Of a stretch of 64,000 nt of DNA, positions 44,440-54,374 are shown one piece after another. How positions within the stretch are numbered: the first letter of the stretch is position 1; every line of letters starts with the position of its first letter. The notes beneath the pieces were generated by a model that ran no database searches, had not been told where the DNA came from, and saw only the letters and a program-made list of their open reading frames with translations. The stretch spans positions 496,001 to 560,000 of the forward strand of contig OY762939.1 in the NCBI GenBank assembly GCA_963666965.1. The letters are read 5' to 3'. A program made the position numbers and the translations under genes. The stretch is from Proruminimicrobium sp963666965 (GTDB lineage: Bacteria; Elusimicrobiota; Endomicrobiia; Endomicrobiales; Endomicrobiaceae).

Positions 44440-45630
44440 ATGATAAAATTAAAACCGTCAAAAAAATTAGATTCGCTGCCTCCTTATTTATTTACAAGAA
44501 TTAACCAGCTTAAACTTGAAGCTTACGCAAAAAATCTTGATGTAATAGATTTGAGCATGGGCAATCCCGATATGCCGACGCCGCACCATATAGTCGATAC
44601 GATGTGCGACACTGTTAAAAACCATACAAAAACGCACAGATATCCTCAGGCTAAAGGAATGCCTAAATACAGAAAAGTTGTTACTGAGTGGATGGGCAGA
44701 AGATTCGGAGTAGAGCTTGATTATAAAACTGAAGTTGTCTCTCTAATAGGTTCAAAAGAGGGTATAGCCCATTTGTGCATGGCTTATCTAAATCCGGGAG
44801 ACTATGTTCTGGTATGTGATCCTGCTTATCCCGTTCACTTTAACGGAGTTATACTGGCCGGAGCAAAAATACATTCAATGCCTCTTTTAATTGAAAATAA
44901 CTTTTTGCCGGATTTTTCAAAAATTCCGGCTGCAGTAGCAAAAAAAGCAAAGATAATGTTTTTAAATTATCCTAATAATCCGACGGCTGCATGCGTTGAG
45001 GATCCTGCTTTCTGGAAAGAAGCCATAAAGTTTTGCAAAAAGTATAACATACTCCTTATATCGGATAACGCTTATTCCGAAGTAACTTTCGGAGATTACG
45101 TCGCTCCGTCAATTTTTGAGTTTGCCGGCGCTAAAGACGTTGCTTTGGAGTTTCATTCGTTTTCAAAAACTTTCAATATGGCAGGCTGGAGAATAGGCTG
45201 GGTGTGCGGAGCAAAACAATTGTTGTATCCGCTTGAAAAATTTAAATCCTTTTTGGATTACGGAGCTCCCACGTTTATACAGCTGGGCGCAGTTGCAGCT
45301 TTAAACGGTTCTCAGCAGTGTGTAAGAGAACAGGCCGCAATATATGAAAAAAGAATGTTGAAAATGGTTGAAGGCCTCAATAAAATAGGCTGGAAAACAA
45401 AACAGACCAAAGGTACAATGTATGTCTGGGCCGCTCTGCCGGAACATCTGAAAAAAGAAGGCTCTCTTGCAGTTGCCGAAAGGCTTTTGCAGGAAACCGG
45501 AGTTGTTGTTTCGCCCGGAGTCGGGTTCGGTTCATGCGGAGAAGGTTATATAAGAATAGCGCTTGTTACGCACGATAAAAGATTTCACGACGCGCTTTTA
45601 AGATTTAAAAAATTTACAATCGGCAAATGA
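44440..45630 (+). CDS. Class I aminotransferase (AlaC / LL-DAP aminotransferase-like)
   Basis: PLP-dependent fold-type I aminotransferase, 396 residues. It shows DLSMGNPDMPTPHHIVD near 36-52, NYPNNPTAA near 176-184, and the PLP lysine in FHSFSKTFNMAGWRIGW near 239-255. Alanine/valine transaminases (AlaC) and some LL-diaminopimelate or glutamate-pyruvate aminotransferases share this pattern. Position directly before homoserine dehydrogenase hints at amino-acid biosynthesis in the aspartate family, but sequence alone does not fix the substrate. Confidence 0.85.
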   Translation: MIKLKPSKKLDSLPPYLFTRINQLKLEAYAKNLDVIDLSMGNPDMPTPHHIVDTMCDTVKNHTKTHRYPQAKGMPKYRKVVTEWMGRRFGVELDYKTEVVSLIGSKEGIAHLCMAYLNPGDYVLVCDPAYPVHFNGVILAGAKIHSMPLLIENNFLPDFSKIPAAVAKKAKIMFLNYPNNPTAACVEDPAFWKEAIKFCKKYNILLISDNAYSEVTFGDYVAPSIFEFAGAKDVALEFHSFSKTFNMAGWRIGWVCGAKQLLYPLEKFKSFLDYGAPTFIQLGAVAALNGSQQCVREQAAIYEKRMLKMVEGLNKIGWKTKQTKGTMYVWAALPEHLKKEGSLAVAERLLQETGVVVSPGVGFGSCGEGYIRIALVTHDKRFHDALLRFKKFTIGK

Positions 45631-45643
45631 GGTTTTATTTATT

Positions 45644-46927
45644 ATGAAAAAAATTTTAAATATAGGAATAATAGGATACGGGACCGTAGGAAAAGGCGTT
45701 CTGAAAATACTTGAAAAAAATCAGCTTATCGCCATCAGAAAGTCGGGCGTTCCGATAAAAGTAAAGTCTATATGCGATATAAGGCCTATAGACAGACAGG
45801 AACTCTACGTCGATAATTATAAAACGATACTTAAAGATCCGGAAATAGATATAGTAGTTGAACTTATCGGCGGATATGAGCCGGCAAGAACCGTTATTAC
45901 GGAAGCTTTGAAAAACGGTAAAAATGTAGTTACCGCAAATAAGGCTGTTCTTGCCAAATACTGGGACGAGATATTTTCGCTTGCTCAGGAAAATAAAAAA
46001 CTTGTTTATTTTGAAGCCGCTGTCGGCGGAGTCATTCCCGTTATTCAGGGATTAAACGAAGGGCTTGCCGCAAATGAAATCAAAAAAATAAAGGGAATTC
46101 TTAACGGCACGACTAATTTTATTCTCAGCAAAATGACAAATGAAGATATGACTTATGAAGATGCTTTAAAAGATGCCCAAAAATCCGGTTTTGCAGAAGC
46201 AAATCCGTCTTCCGACGTTAAGGGTTTTGACACTGCAAATAAACTTGCGATACTTTCTTCTATAGCATGGGGAAGCTGGATAAAAGTAAAAGATATAAGA
46301 GTAAAAGGAATAGACAAACTCTCGGTTGAAGACGTAAAAATCGCTGCCGATTTCGGATATGTCGTCAAACTTATAGGTTCTGCTTTAAAAACAGAGCAGG
46401 GAGTAGACCTTTGGGTTGAACCGTGTCTGGTAGACCATCATCATTTTTTTGCCAACGTGCATAACGAATATAATGCCGTTATGATTAAGGGCGACGCTTC
46501 CGATGACGTGGTGTTTTACGGAAAGGGAGCCGGACAGCTTCCTGCCGCTTCGGCTGTAGTTTCCGATATTATAGATCTTGCCAAGTTTACGGCGACCGAA
46601 ACCGCCGGAGAAGTTCAGAACGTAATTTATTCAAAAAGAAAAAATATAAAATTCTTGCCTCACGGCAAAAGCAAAAGCGAATATTATCTGAGATTTACCG
46701 TTGTCGACAGACCCGGCGTTCTTGCCAAAATTTCAGGAATTCTGGGCGATTACGGCGTTTCTATATCAAGCCTCTATCAGAACGAAAGAAACAAAGATAA
46801 AAAAGTCGCAATAATAATAACAACGCATAAAGCCGTAAGCGAAAAAGTTGAAGAGGCTTTAATTGAAATAGATAAACTTCCTGTGGTAAAAGCAAAGACC
46901 GTAAAATTAAGAATAGAAAAAATATAA
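45644..46927 (+). CDS. hom: Homoserine dehydrogenase
   Basis: NAD(P)-dependent enzyme that reduces aspartate semialdehyde to homoserine, the branch point to methionine and threonine. The 427-residue form has the N-terminal Rossmann motif IGYGTVGKGVLKIL near 10-23, NGTTNFILSKM near 149-159, the catalytic-region PSSDVKGFDTANKLAIL near 183-199, and a C-terminal ACT domain (VVDRPGVLAKISGILGDYGV near 353-372), which suggests feedback control by threonine. It feeds metX and thrB, located elsewhere in the window. Confidence 0.95.
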   Translation: MKKILNIGIIGYGTVGKGVLKILEKNQLIAIRKSGVPIKVKSICDIRPIDRQELYVDNYKTILKDPEIDIVVELIGGYEPARTVITEALKNGKNVVTANKAVLAKYWDEIFSLAQENKKLVYFEAAVGGVIPVIQGLNEGLAANEIKKIKGILNGTTNFILSKMTNEDMTYEDALKDAQKSGFAEANPSSDVKGFDTANKLAILSSIAWGSWIKVKDIRVKGIDKLSVEDVKIAADFGYVVKLIGSALKTEQGVDLWVEPCLVDHHHFFANVHNEYNAVMIKGDASDDVVFYGKGAGQLPAASAVVSDIIDLAKFTATETAGEVQNVIYSKRKNIKFLPHGKSKSEYYLRFTVVDRPGVLAKISGILGDYGVSISSLYQNERNKDKKVAIIITTHKAVSEKVEEALIEIDKLPVVKAKTVKLRIEKI

Positions 46928-47012
46928 AATAAAGTTGAAAAACAAATTGCGCATGTGATAAACCGGTATTTTGGAGTTTTGTGCATTTTGTTTTTCCTGT
47001 TTTGGAGATATT

Positions 47013-47288
47013 ATGGGCGGATTAATTACCGTATTTTTATCGGTCTTTATGGCCGAGTTGGGCGATAAAACACAGGTTGCCACTTTGCTTTTTGCCACAA
47101 ATTCAAAAATGTCTCCTGTGATGATTTTTTTGGCGTCAGCCGGAGCTCTTGTTCTTTCTTCGGCAATAGCGGTTCTTGCCGGAACATGTGCCAAAACATA
47201 TTTACAGCATATCCCTCTTAAACTTATAGCAGGTGTCGCTTTTATACTTATAGGCGTTTGGACGATATACGATTTTTATAAGGGATGA
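47013..47288 (+). CDS. Half-size GDT1/TMEM165 (UPF0016) transporter
   Basis: A 91-residue inner-membrane protein with three helices and the family motif MAELGDKTQVATLLFA (E-x-G-D-K-T), which binds cations; UPF0016 members move manganese or calcium. Full-length members have two such repeats, so a single-repeat protein like this probably forms dimers. The ATG at 47013 follows GGAGA by 6 bases and is preferred to an upstream frame start at 46971 with no site. Confidence 0.82.
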   Translation: MGGLITVFLSVFMAELGDKTQVATLLFATNSKMSPVMIFLASAGALVLSSAIAVLAGTCAKTYLQHIPLKLIAGVAFILIGVWTIYDFYKG

Positions 47289-47290
47289 AC

Positions 47291-48043
47291 ATGAAAAAAA
47301 TTGTTTTTGTATGTTTCTTTTGTTTTCTTTTTTGTCTTGCAGCCGAATCGTTTGCCGAAACCGTGGTAATGAATGACGGAACAACTTATAAGGGGAATAT
47401 CCATCATCAGGATGATAAAGTGGTTTATATCATACAAGGTATGGATCTTATAAAACTTCAGGCATCTGATGTTAAAGAAATAATAAAAGACGAAGAAGTA
47501 AAAAAAAAAGATGAAAATCTGAATTTTGACGATTCTGCCCCTGCGGTAGTCAAGAATACGGAATTTATTTTAAAAGCCGTTTATGATTTAAACGGTTCTT
47601 ATAAGGTCAGCGGCAGCTCCGACACATCGTCTGCGGGTATAGGGATCGGCGCAGAGTTTTACGGCTATCCTTATAATAATTTGGGGTTTGGTTTGGGCGC
47701 CGATATTCAGAATACAAGGGGAGCCGGCGGCTTTCTCGGCGATTTTTATTTCATTCCGGTATATGCTTCAATCAAAATACGTTCAAATCCGACAGTTCCG
47801 TATAAATACGGTTATGCCGTAGCCCATCTGGGTTATAATTTTTTCCACTCGCAAGGCGGTCTGAATAATTATTTTACCGATGCCAAAGGCGGCGTATGTT
47901 ATTCGGCCGGATTCGGTTTCGTTTACAACAGAATGGTTTTTGAACTACTGTGGTCTGTTAACCGCGGCAAAATAAAAGTTTTAAATACAGAAACGGATGT
48001 CGAATATTCAAAATATTCTTTGTCGGCCGGATATGCTTTTTAA
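47291..48043 (+). CDS. Predicted outer-membrane beta-barrel protein
   Basis: A 250-residue exported protein with a signal peptide (KKIVFVCFFCFLFCLAAESF, cut near AESFA/ET). A short N-terminal domain (VVMNDGTTYKGNIHHQDDKV, about 25-44) resembles small beta domains found before barrels. From about 90 on, alternating hydrophobic strands and Gly/Asn turns end in the aromatic terminus SLSAGYAF, typical of outer-membrane barrels. No named family. AGGG 6 bases before the ATG at 47291 supports this start; an in-frame ATG at 47285 would overlap the previous stop. Confidence 0.6.
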   Translation: MKKIVFVCFFCFLFCLAAESFAETVVMNDGTTYKGNIHHQDDKVVYIIQGMDLIKLQASDVKEIIKDEEVKKKDENLNFDDSAPAVVKNTEFILKAVYDLNGSYKVSGSSDTSSAGIGIGAEFYGYPYNNLGFGLGADIQNTRGAGGFLGDFYFIPVYASIKIRSNPTVPYKYGYAVAHLGYNFFHSQGGLNNYFTDAKGGVCYSAGFGFVYNRMVFELLWSVNRGKIKVLNTETDVEYSKYSLSAGYAF

Positions 48044-48076
48044 AAGCAGTTTTATAAAGGCGTTAAAAAAATAAAA

Positions 48077-50170
48077 ATGAATCTTCATTCCGAAGTGAAA
48101 TATCTAAAAGGTATCGGCCCTAAGAGAGCGTCAATGCTTTCTAAACTGGGAATCCGCACTGTCGAAAATTTAATAACATTTTTTCCCAGAAATTATCAGG
48201 ACAGACGTGAAATAACTCTCGTCCGGGATATTTTTTTTGCGCAGCATTACTGTGTTTTCGGAAAAATAATAAATGTTTACGAGCGTAATATCGCCAGAGG
48301 ACTTGCGATTTTTGCCGTTGATATTGCGGATGAAAGCGGAACCGTGTCGGCAAAATTTTTCAGAAAGTTCAATCCTTATTCGAAGTATGATATTTTTTCA
48401 TCTGTCAGAAAAAGTTTTTCAAACGGCAGATATGTTTATATATACGGCGTATGTGAAATTCAGTTTGGTCAAAAACAGATAAGCATAGACGACTATGAAT
48501 TCGTCGATAATCCTGCGGATGTTCCGGAATTTTTTAAAAAACTTGTGCCTGTTTACGATTTGACGGCCGGCATAACAAATAAATTTCTCTTGTCCGTTAT
48601 GAAAGACGCCGTTAAAAATTTTGCGGAATTTTATCCCGACCTGCTTTATGATTTGGGGTTTGCCGAAAATTTTCTTACGGCAGCGGAAGCATTGCGAAAA
48701 CTGCATTTCCCATGTGATTTTGAAGAGGCGGAACTTGCAAGACGTTCTTTTGCCCTTCAGGAATTTTTAATTTTGCAGACAGCTCTTCAAACGGCGAAAA
48801 ACCAAAACACTGTAACGGCAAAAAACCAGAAATATGAAATAAAAAGAACGCTGCTCTCCGAATTTAAAAAGAGGCTTCCTTTTGAGTTTACAAGAGCCCA
48901 AAAAAAAGCGATAAATGAAATTTTTGCCGATATGACAAGTTCTTTTGCCATGAACAGAATGCTGATGGGCGACGTAGGATCAGGCAAAACAATAGTAGCC
49001 TTAAGTGCGATTCTTCTTGCAGTTGAAAATGGATTTCAGGCGGCAATAATAGCTCCGACAGAAATTCTTGCCGAACAGCATTACCTTACTTTTTCAAACA
49101 TTCTAAAAGATATAAAAGTGAATATATGCCTTTTGACATCCTCAACTTTAAAATCAAAAAAACAGCGAGGCGAACTTTTGGCGGAAATTGAAAACGGTTC
49201 AGTTAATATCGTAATCGGAACGCATTCGGTAATGGAAGAAAGAGTGAAATTTAAAAATGCCGCTCTGATTGTAGTTGACGAACAGCACAGATTCGGAGTA
49301 ATGCAGAAAGTTTCGGCGCTTTCAAAAAGTTCTTCACCGGATATACTGATGATGACTGCGACTCCGATCCCCAGAGGGCTTGCAATGACTGTTTACGGAG
49401 AAATGGCTGTAAGCGTTATAGACGAACTGCCTCCTTCAAGAATGCCTGTCGAAACAATCTGCTGCAGCGAACATGAAGCTTATGATAAAGTGCTTGCCGA
49501 AATAAAAAACGGCGGACAGGCCTATATTGTATATCCTCTTGTAGACGAGTCTGATAAGATAGAATTAAAATCGGCAGTATGCGAGGCCGAGAATCTTTCA
49601 AAAACAGTTTTTGCAAATATAAAAGTAGGTCTTTTGCACGGTAAAATGAAACCTGTCGAAAAAAATGCCGTGATGAAAGATTTTAAAGACAGAAAATTTG
49701 ATGTTTTAATTGCCACAACCGTTATAGAAGTGGGCATTGATGTTGCTAATGCGACTATGATTGTAATTCAGCATGCCGACAGGTTCGGACTTGCAACGCT
49801 TCATCAGTTAAGAGGAAGAGTAGGCAGAGGCAGAAAAAAATCTTTCTGTCTTTTGATTTCAGATTCAAAAAGCAAAAATGCAAAACAGCGTCTTGAGATA
49901 ATGACAAAAACGACTGACGGCTTTAAGATAGCGGCTGCTGATCTTGAAATGAGGGGGCCGGGTGATTTTGTCGGAATAAGCCAGCACGGCTTTCCGGAAT
50001 TTAAAGCGGGCAATATAATAAAAGATATAAAACTTATAGAACTTGCCAAAGAAACTGCCGTAAAAATAATATCGGAAGATAAAGATCTCTCTCTTGAAAA
50101 ACACCAGAAAATCAGGATGCTGCTGCACGATTCGAATTCGGTAGTTTCAAAAATAATACGCGTCGGATAA
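48077..50170 (+). CDS. recG: ATP-dependent DNA helicase RecG
   Basis: Replication-fork and Holliday-junction remodelling helicase, 697 residues. It has an N-terminal wedge/OB region (KYLKGIGPKRASMLSKLGI near 8-26), Walker A LMGDVGSGKTIVALSAIL near 296-313, VVDEQHRFGVMQKV near 396-409 (DEQH), MTATPIPRGLAMTVYGE near 424-440, and QLRGRVGRGRKKSFCLL near 576-592. These are diagnostic of RecG. Its stop lies one base from the end of the convergent next gene. Confidence 0.96.
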   Translation: MNLHSEVKYLKGIGPKRASMLSKLGIRTVENLITFFPRNYQDRREITLVRDIFFAQHYCVFGKIINVYERNIARGLAIFAVDIADESGTVSAKFFRKFNPYSKYDIFSSVRKSFSNGRYVYIYGVCEIQFGQKQISIDDYEFVDNPADVPEFFKKLVPVYDLTAGITNKFLLSVMKDAVKNFAEFYPDLLYDLGFAENFLTAAEALRKLHFPCDFEEAELARRSFALQEFLILQTALQTAKNQNTVTAKNQKYEIKRTLLSEFKKRLPFEFTRAQKKAINEIFADMTSSFAMNRMLMGDVGSGKTIVALSAILLAVENGFQAAIIAPTEILAEQHYLTFSNILKDIKVNICLLTSSTLKSKKQRGELLAEIENGSVNIVIGTHSVMEERVKFKNAALIVVDEQHRFGVMQKVSALSKSSSPDILMMTATPIPRGLAMTVYGEMAVSVIDELPPSRMPVETICCSEHEAYDKVLAEIKNGGQAYIVYPLVDESDKIELKSAVCEAENLSKTVFANIKVGLLHGKMKPVEKNAVMKDFKDRKFDVLIATTVIEVGIDVANATMIVIQHADRFGLATLHQLRGRVGRGRKKSFCLLISDSKSKNAKQRLEIMTKTTDGFKIAAADLEMRGPGDFVGISQHGFPEFKAGNIIKDIKLIELAKETAVKIISEDKDLSLEKHQKIRMLLHDSNSVVSKIIRVG

Positions 50171-50171
50171 A

Positions 50172-51491
50172 TCAGCTTTCGCGGTTGCGCTGCATGGCAA
50201 GCGTTTTCATAAACTCATTGCGTTTATCAAATTCCATTGATTTTACTACGTCTGAAATGTTTCCGCTTAACAGCTGTGAGCCCGGCTGTCCGTTAGGCGG
50301 GCCGAAGCGTTCTTTTTGCCAGTCAAGCGATCTGTTAAACGAAAGATAAACTAGAGCGGTTCCGATTATAACCGCAAAAAATATAAGAATGATTTTAAAA
50401 AATTTATTTGAGACCGAATATAATCTCACAGCCCCCTCGGCGGCAATGAAAAAAAGACCCGTAAATGCCAGATAAACGTATCTGTCTGCGACAGGCGCTA
50501 TCCCCATAGGCAGAATCCCGCTTGAAGGAAGAAGAACTATCAGAAAAAATAAAAAACCGAAAAATATTTTCTTTGTTTTTTTAAGGCTTAATAGTGCGGC
50601 AAAGATAAGCGCATAAACTATTACAGGGGAAATAAGTATGTGCAGCGGAGGCATTGCCGATGCATTGTAGAAAGGATGATACATACAGTATAAATTTACA
50701 GGCAGAATAAATTTATAAATATAAAATAAAACATGAAAATGGGCGTTTATTATATTTTTTGCCAATGTCAAAAATACAAAAGTTGTATGCATATCCTGCC
50801 TGTAGTGAGACCAGATTCCGACTCCTATAAAAACTGCCGAAATTATAAAATACGGAAGATAAAATCTTATATTTTTTTTAGAGAGTCTGTTCTGAAAATA
50901 ATCCGTAAGAATCAAAACAAGAGGAAGTGTTATCGCCATAGCTTTTGAAAAACACGAAAGAATAAAACACAAAGAAGAAAGCAAAATAAGAGTTTTTGTT
51001 TTTTTGCCGTCGTATGTTTTTATATACAGAAAAAATGCCAAAAGATAAAATACCGAATACAAAGTATCTTTGCGCGCGCTTATCCATGCTACGACTTCAA
51101 CGTGCATAGGATGAATCGCAAAAAGAAAAGATATTATATATGTGACTGCAAACGACTTTGTAAGTCTTGCAAAAATTAAAAAAACAAGAACAGTGTTAAT
51201 CAGGTGAAGAAGCATATTGTCAACATGATAAAAAGCCGGAATCATTCCGAAAAGAGATCGTTCAACAGCAAATGAAAGAGTTACAAGAGGGTGGTATAAT
51301 CCCAGATGGTCGGCCGTAAATATATTGAATATTGTTGATGCTGTCAGTTTTGGCACCGTGTTTGTGCTTGCAAGAATATAGATATCGTCAAGACTTGCAA
51401 AGTTTGCCATTACTGCCGGGAAATATGCGAAAAATGAAAGAGCAAGCAGCATAAAAAGCAGAAATATCTGGTGTTTTTTAAGAGTTTCCAT
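50172..51491 (-). CDS. TMTC-like GT-C membrane glycosyltransferase candidate
   Basis: A 439-residue polytopic membrane protein with about 10-11 helices. FASLDDIYIL near 31-40 and HVDNMLLHLINTVLVFLIFA near 89-108 are the usual acidic loop and amphipathic helix, and FAIHPMHVEVVAWISARKDT near 123-142 is the signature of TMTC-type proteins (O-mannosyl/GT-C-like). Eukaryotic TMTCs have C-terminal TPRs; this one has only a short charged tail. A sugar-transfer role at the membrane is inferred from the fold; donor and target are unknown. Confidence 0.68.
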   Translation of the reverse strand: METLKKHQIFLLFMLLALSFFAYFPAVMANFASLDDIYILASTNTVPKLTASTIFNIFTADHLGLYHPLVTLSFAVERSLFGMIPAFYHVDNMLLHLINTVLVFLIFARLTKSFAVTYIISFLFAIHPMHVEVVAWISARKDTLYSVFYLLAFFLYIKTYDGKKTKTLILLSSLCFILSCFSKAMAITLPLVLILTDYFQNRLSKKNIRFYLPYFIISAVFIGVGIWSHYRQDMHTTFVFLTLAKNIINAHFHVLFYIYKFILPVNLYCMYHPFYNASAMPPLHILISPVIVYALIFAALLSLKKTKKIFFGFLFFLIVLLPSSGILPMGIAPVADRYVYLAFTGLFFIAAEGAVRLYSVSNKFFKIILIFFAVIIGTALVYLSFNRSLDWQKERFGPPNGQPGSQLLSGNISDVVKSMEFDKRNEFMKTLAMQRNRES

Positions 51492-51604
51492 ATTTCAAAA
51501 TATATTACATTTTAGACATTTTATAATCAAGTCAAAAAAAAGATTGATATTTCCCAGATTATTGACTATACTTAGAACGCAAAAAATATTGTAAAAACAG
51601 AACA

Positions 51605-51627
51605 AAAGATTTCACAAAGATTTCACA
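51605..51627. repeat. Two tandem 11-bp repeats in the promoter region of the secreted protein
   Basis: AAGATTTCACA occurs twice with an exact 11-base period, about 85 bases before the large secreted-protein gene. Helical phasing suggests an operator for a regulator. The rest of the 220-base intergenic space 51492-51711 is AT-rich with no confident -35/-10 pair. Confidence 0.45.
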
Positions 51628-51711
51628 AAAAGTTCTGGAATTTTTTTAAGTAAAGAATTACAATATGATTGAGGAAAAGCGGAGTTAAATTAAAGTAAGG
51701 GGGTGGACGCC

Positions 51712-54192
51712 ATGAACAAAAAAACGGTCTCTTTTGTCTTGGCAATGGCATTAAGTATCGGTCTTGGTTTTGGCAGCGCATCGTCAGTTTTGGCAGCAGA
51801 GGATTGGAGCGGTGCGATGGCTACGCAGACTTTGCCTGAATACACGGTAAGCGCAAGTTCTTCAAGTTCCGGAATAGGAGCTCAGGCTTCTGCGAATCAG
51901 GCAGTTTACAAGTTGTCTATGGTTTTTCATTATCTGGCAGGTATCATGACGAGTACTATGGATTCAAACAGAAATATTACTCTTATGTCGATGAACCAGC
52001 CTAAAGCAATGCTTGCTTACGATAAGGAAGCAGGAAAATGGACTGTAGCAAACATGAATGTTGACGGAACCGATTGGGATGAAATTACAAAAACTGAAGT
52101 TTCTCAGGAAGTTCTTAATAAATTTTCAGCAGCGTTCCCCGGAAAAACAGCAGATGAAATTAAACAGATGGCTCAGTTGTACCAGTTTCTTCTCAATGCA
52201 GGAGTACCGGAAGCTTCTATGACTGTTTCTTCAAAAACAGGCAACGGAGAAGCTAATATCGACGAACAGAAAGTTGCAGCTTGGTTTGAGAAAGCCGTAG
52301 ATGCTTTGGAATCAGGAGTAAATTATTCAATCAATCTTAATTTTACGGCAGCCGGAGGTTCAACATGCACCGTTTCTGAAAACGGCAAGCCTCAGGTAAC
52401 TTTCTCTTCTGACTACACTACAGACGCCGGCGGGAAAAGATCAGCTTTGATAGTTGAAACTTATAAATACAACGAAGGCGGCGTTAACGACGGGCTTCTT
52501 GACGTTGTTTACAGACTTAATTTTGAAACAAAAACACAGGACGACGGTTCGATTAAAGTAGAAGCGAAGTATACGGCCGAAGTCTATAACAATTACCTCC
52601 AGGCTTCTACAACAATAAGCATGGGTAAAGACAGTTTCTCTCAGTTGTCTAACGGAACGCTTTCTCTTTCGTCTGCTATGGCAAAAGCCAAAGACGGCAA
52701 GGAAGGTTTTAAAGTAACATTGACGACAGAGTTCAATAAAGACGGAAGCGTAAGAAAAACAACAGACGGTGAAGGCAATTATACGCTTTACAGCGGAGCT
52801 GCAAAAACAACCTACAACAAAGAAGGGACAATCACAGGCAAAACGGTTGATTTGGGTAACGGCTTTACAATGAGCGAAAGCTACGGCAAAAACAGTACAG
52901 TTACTTCAAGAACTTATGTAAGATTCGGAAGAGTCCTTTATACTGAAAGTTTCTCCGAAACTTCAACATCGGATCCTTTATTGAGCAATCCTGCATCAGC
53001 TCTTGCGGCAGCCCAGAAAGCAGATCAGGTATACAATGACTACTGCAAAATTTTGGACGAAGGCGGTACAAACGTTAAGGATAAACTCGCAGCATGGCGC
53101 AATGCAAATCCTAACATAAAAGATGTAGCCGTTTACGGTTCTACGCTTGCAAAAATGGAAGTCGACGCATTGAAAATGCTTTTCAATTTGAACAGCACAA
53201 ATAATAATGATTATCTGGCTTTTAAAGCTAAGCTTTTGGCTATGGACAATGGAGTTTCTCAGGTTGCGTCTGTTTCATTTGAAACGATAGCCGCAACTAC
53301 TGCAACTACTTCAGTTCATGCAGCTACTTTCGGAAGTTCTACGAAAGCCGGAAAAGACGGAGTAGGAATAATAACTACAGTCTGTGACAGAGGCATGGCG
53401 TTTCAGAAATTTGAACGTATTACTCTGATAGCGGCAGAAAGTGCTCTTGTAACTATAAAATGGGATCCGGCTGTAGACGGTACTCTTGCAGGTCCGAAAT
53501 TGTCGGATGCGGAAATTGAAAAATTGTTCGGTTTACCGGAAGGATCAGTCAAAGACGGCAAATACACAGATCCTGAAACCGGCGAAAAGATTTCAGTTTT
53601 TGACAAAGAAAAAGGATATGTAAATCCGAAAGATAAAAACCAGTCATTCAAAGACGGTTATCTTACCGTAGTTGATGAAGAAGGAAATACTACAAAATAC
53701 GCCGTTGTAAAAGATGCGGAAGTAAGCGTACTTGCCGGTGAAGGCGAAAACGGCACCAATAAATTCGAATCTGCAAACGGAGAACTTATACTTGTTGACG
53801 TATCTGAAATAGATACAGACAAGCTTCCGAAAGCGGGCGAAAGAGTAATGTTTATGGGTGACGTAAGAGCAGACATTAACGGTAACGTTACGATGGCTGT
53901 AAACACTAAATACGCAACCGAATTCGGCGACGGAATGGTTGTGGGAGATGCAGAGATAGATTCAGTAAAAGCTGAAATAGCTGCAGGGCTTTCAAGCAAC
54001 CTCGAATGGGTCAAAAATAATACAGCCCAGAACCAGCAGCTGTTTACCCAGCAGGGTGTAGCAGGAGCAGGCTGGCAGGCTCAGTGGAATACGCTTGTTG
54101 AAACTGCCGGATATACGACTCCTGAAAAGGATCAGCAGATAATCGAGCAGTTGAAGAAGATGAAAGAAGGACGCGTAGAAGCAGCGTTTTAA
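51712..54192 (+). CDS. Large secreted protein of unknown function
   Basis: An 826-residue protein with a clear signal peptide (hydrophobic core FVLAMALSIGLGFG, cut after SSVLA/AEDW near residue 29). The mature part is Ser/Thr/Gly/Ala-rich, acidic, with repeated beta-hairpin-like segments (for example SMTVSSKTGNGEANIDEQ and KVTLTTEFNKDGSVRKTTDG) and a helical C-terminus. No known domain is recognised. The ATG at 51712 is chosen because AAGGGGG lies 8 bases before it; a GTG at 51703 is inside that spacing. A strong terminator follows, so it is a single-gene unit. Size, composition and isolation fit an abundant surface-layer or adhesin-type protein; that is inference. Confidence 0.75.
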   Translation: MNKKTVSFVLAMALSIGLGFGSASSVLAAEDWSGAMATQTLPEYTVSASSSSSGIGAQASANQAVYKLSMVFHYLAGIMTSTMDSNRNITLMSMNQPKAMLAYDKEAGKWTVANMNVDGTDWDEITKTEVSQEVLNKFSAAFPGKTADEIKQMAQLYQFLLNAGVPEASMTVSSKTGNGEANIDEQKVAAWFEKAVDALESGVNYSINLNFTAAGGSTCTVSENGKPQVTFSSDYTTDAGGKRSALIVETYKYNEGGVNDGLLDVVYRLNFETKTQDDGSIKVEAKYTAEVYNNYLQASTTISMGKDSFSQLSNGTLSLSSAMAKAKDGKEGFKVTLTTEFNKDGSVRKTTDGEGNYTLYSGAAKTTYNKEGTITGKTVDLGNGFTMSESYGKNSTVTSRTYVRFGRVLYTESFSETSTSDPLLSNPASALAAAQKADQVYNDYCKILDEGGTNVKDKLAAWRNANPNIKDVAVYGSTLAKMEVDALKMLFNLNSTNNNDYLAFKAKLLAMDNGVSQVASVSFETIAATTATTSVHAATFGSSTKAGKDGVGIITTVCDRGMAFQKFERITLIAAESALVTIKWDPAVDGTLAGPKLSDAEIEKLFGLPEGSVKDGKYTDPETGEKISVFDKEKGYVNPKDKNQSFKDGYLTVVDEEGNTTKYAVVKDAEVSVLAGEGENGTNKFESANGELILVDVSEIDTDKLPKAGERVMFMGDVRADINGNVTMAVNTKYATEFGDGMVVGDAEIDSVKAEIAAGLSSNLEWVKNNTAQNQQLFTQQGVAGAGWQAQWNTLVETAGYTTPEKDQQIIEQLKKMKEGRVEAAF

Positions 54193-54211
54193 AATAAGTT
54201 TTTAGCAAGAC

Positions 54212-54246
54212 AGAGGCGGGGTTTAGTTAACCCGCCTCTTTTTTTA
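54212..54246 (+). terminator. Strong rho-independent terminator after the secreted protein
   Basis: A perfect 9-pair GC-rich stem AGAGGCGGG/CCCGCCTCT with a 10-base loop is followed by TTTTTTT. It lies 20 bases after the stop codon and isolates the secreted-protein gene from the operon that follows. Confidence 0.92.
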
Positions 54247-54374
54247 TTGGGTAAAGTATTTTTTGACAAAATTTTTACAAATTTTCTATTTACAATGCAG
54301 GCGCATTTTTGTAAAATCAATCTGTTTGAATTTACAAAAAGACTTAAATATAAATTAAGTATAGAGGTGGCAAA

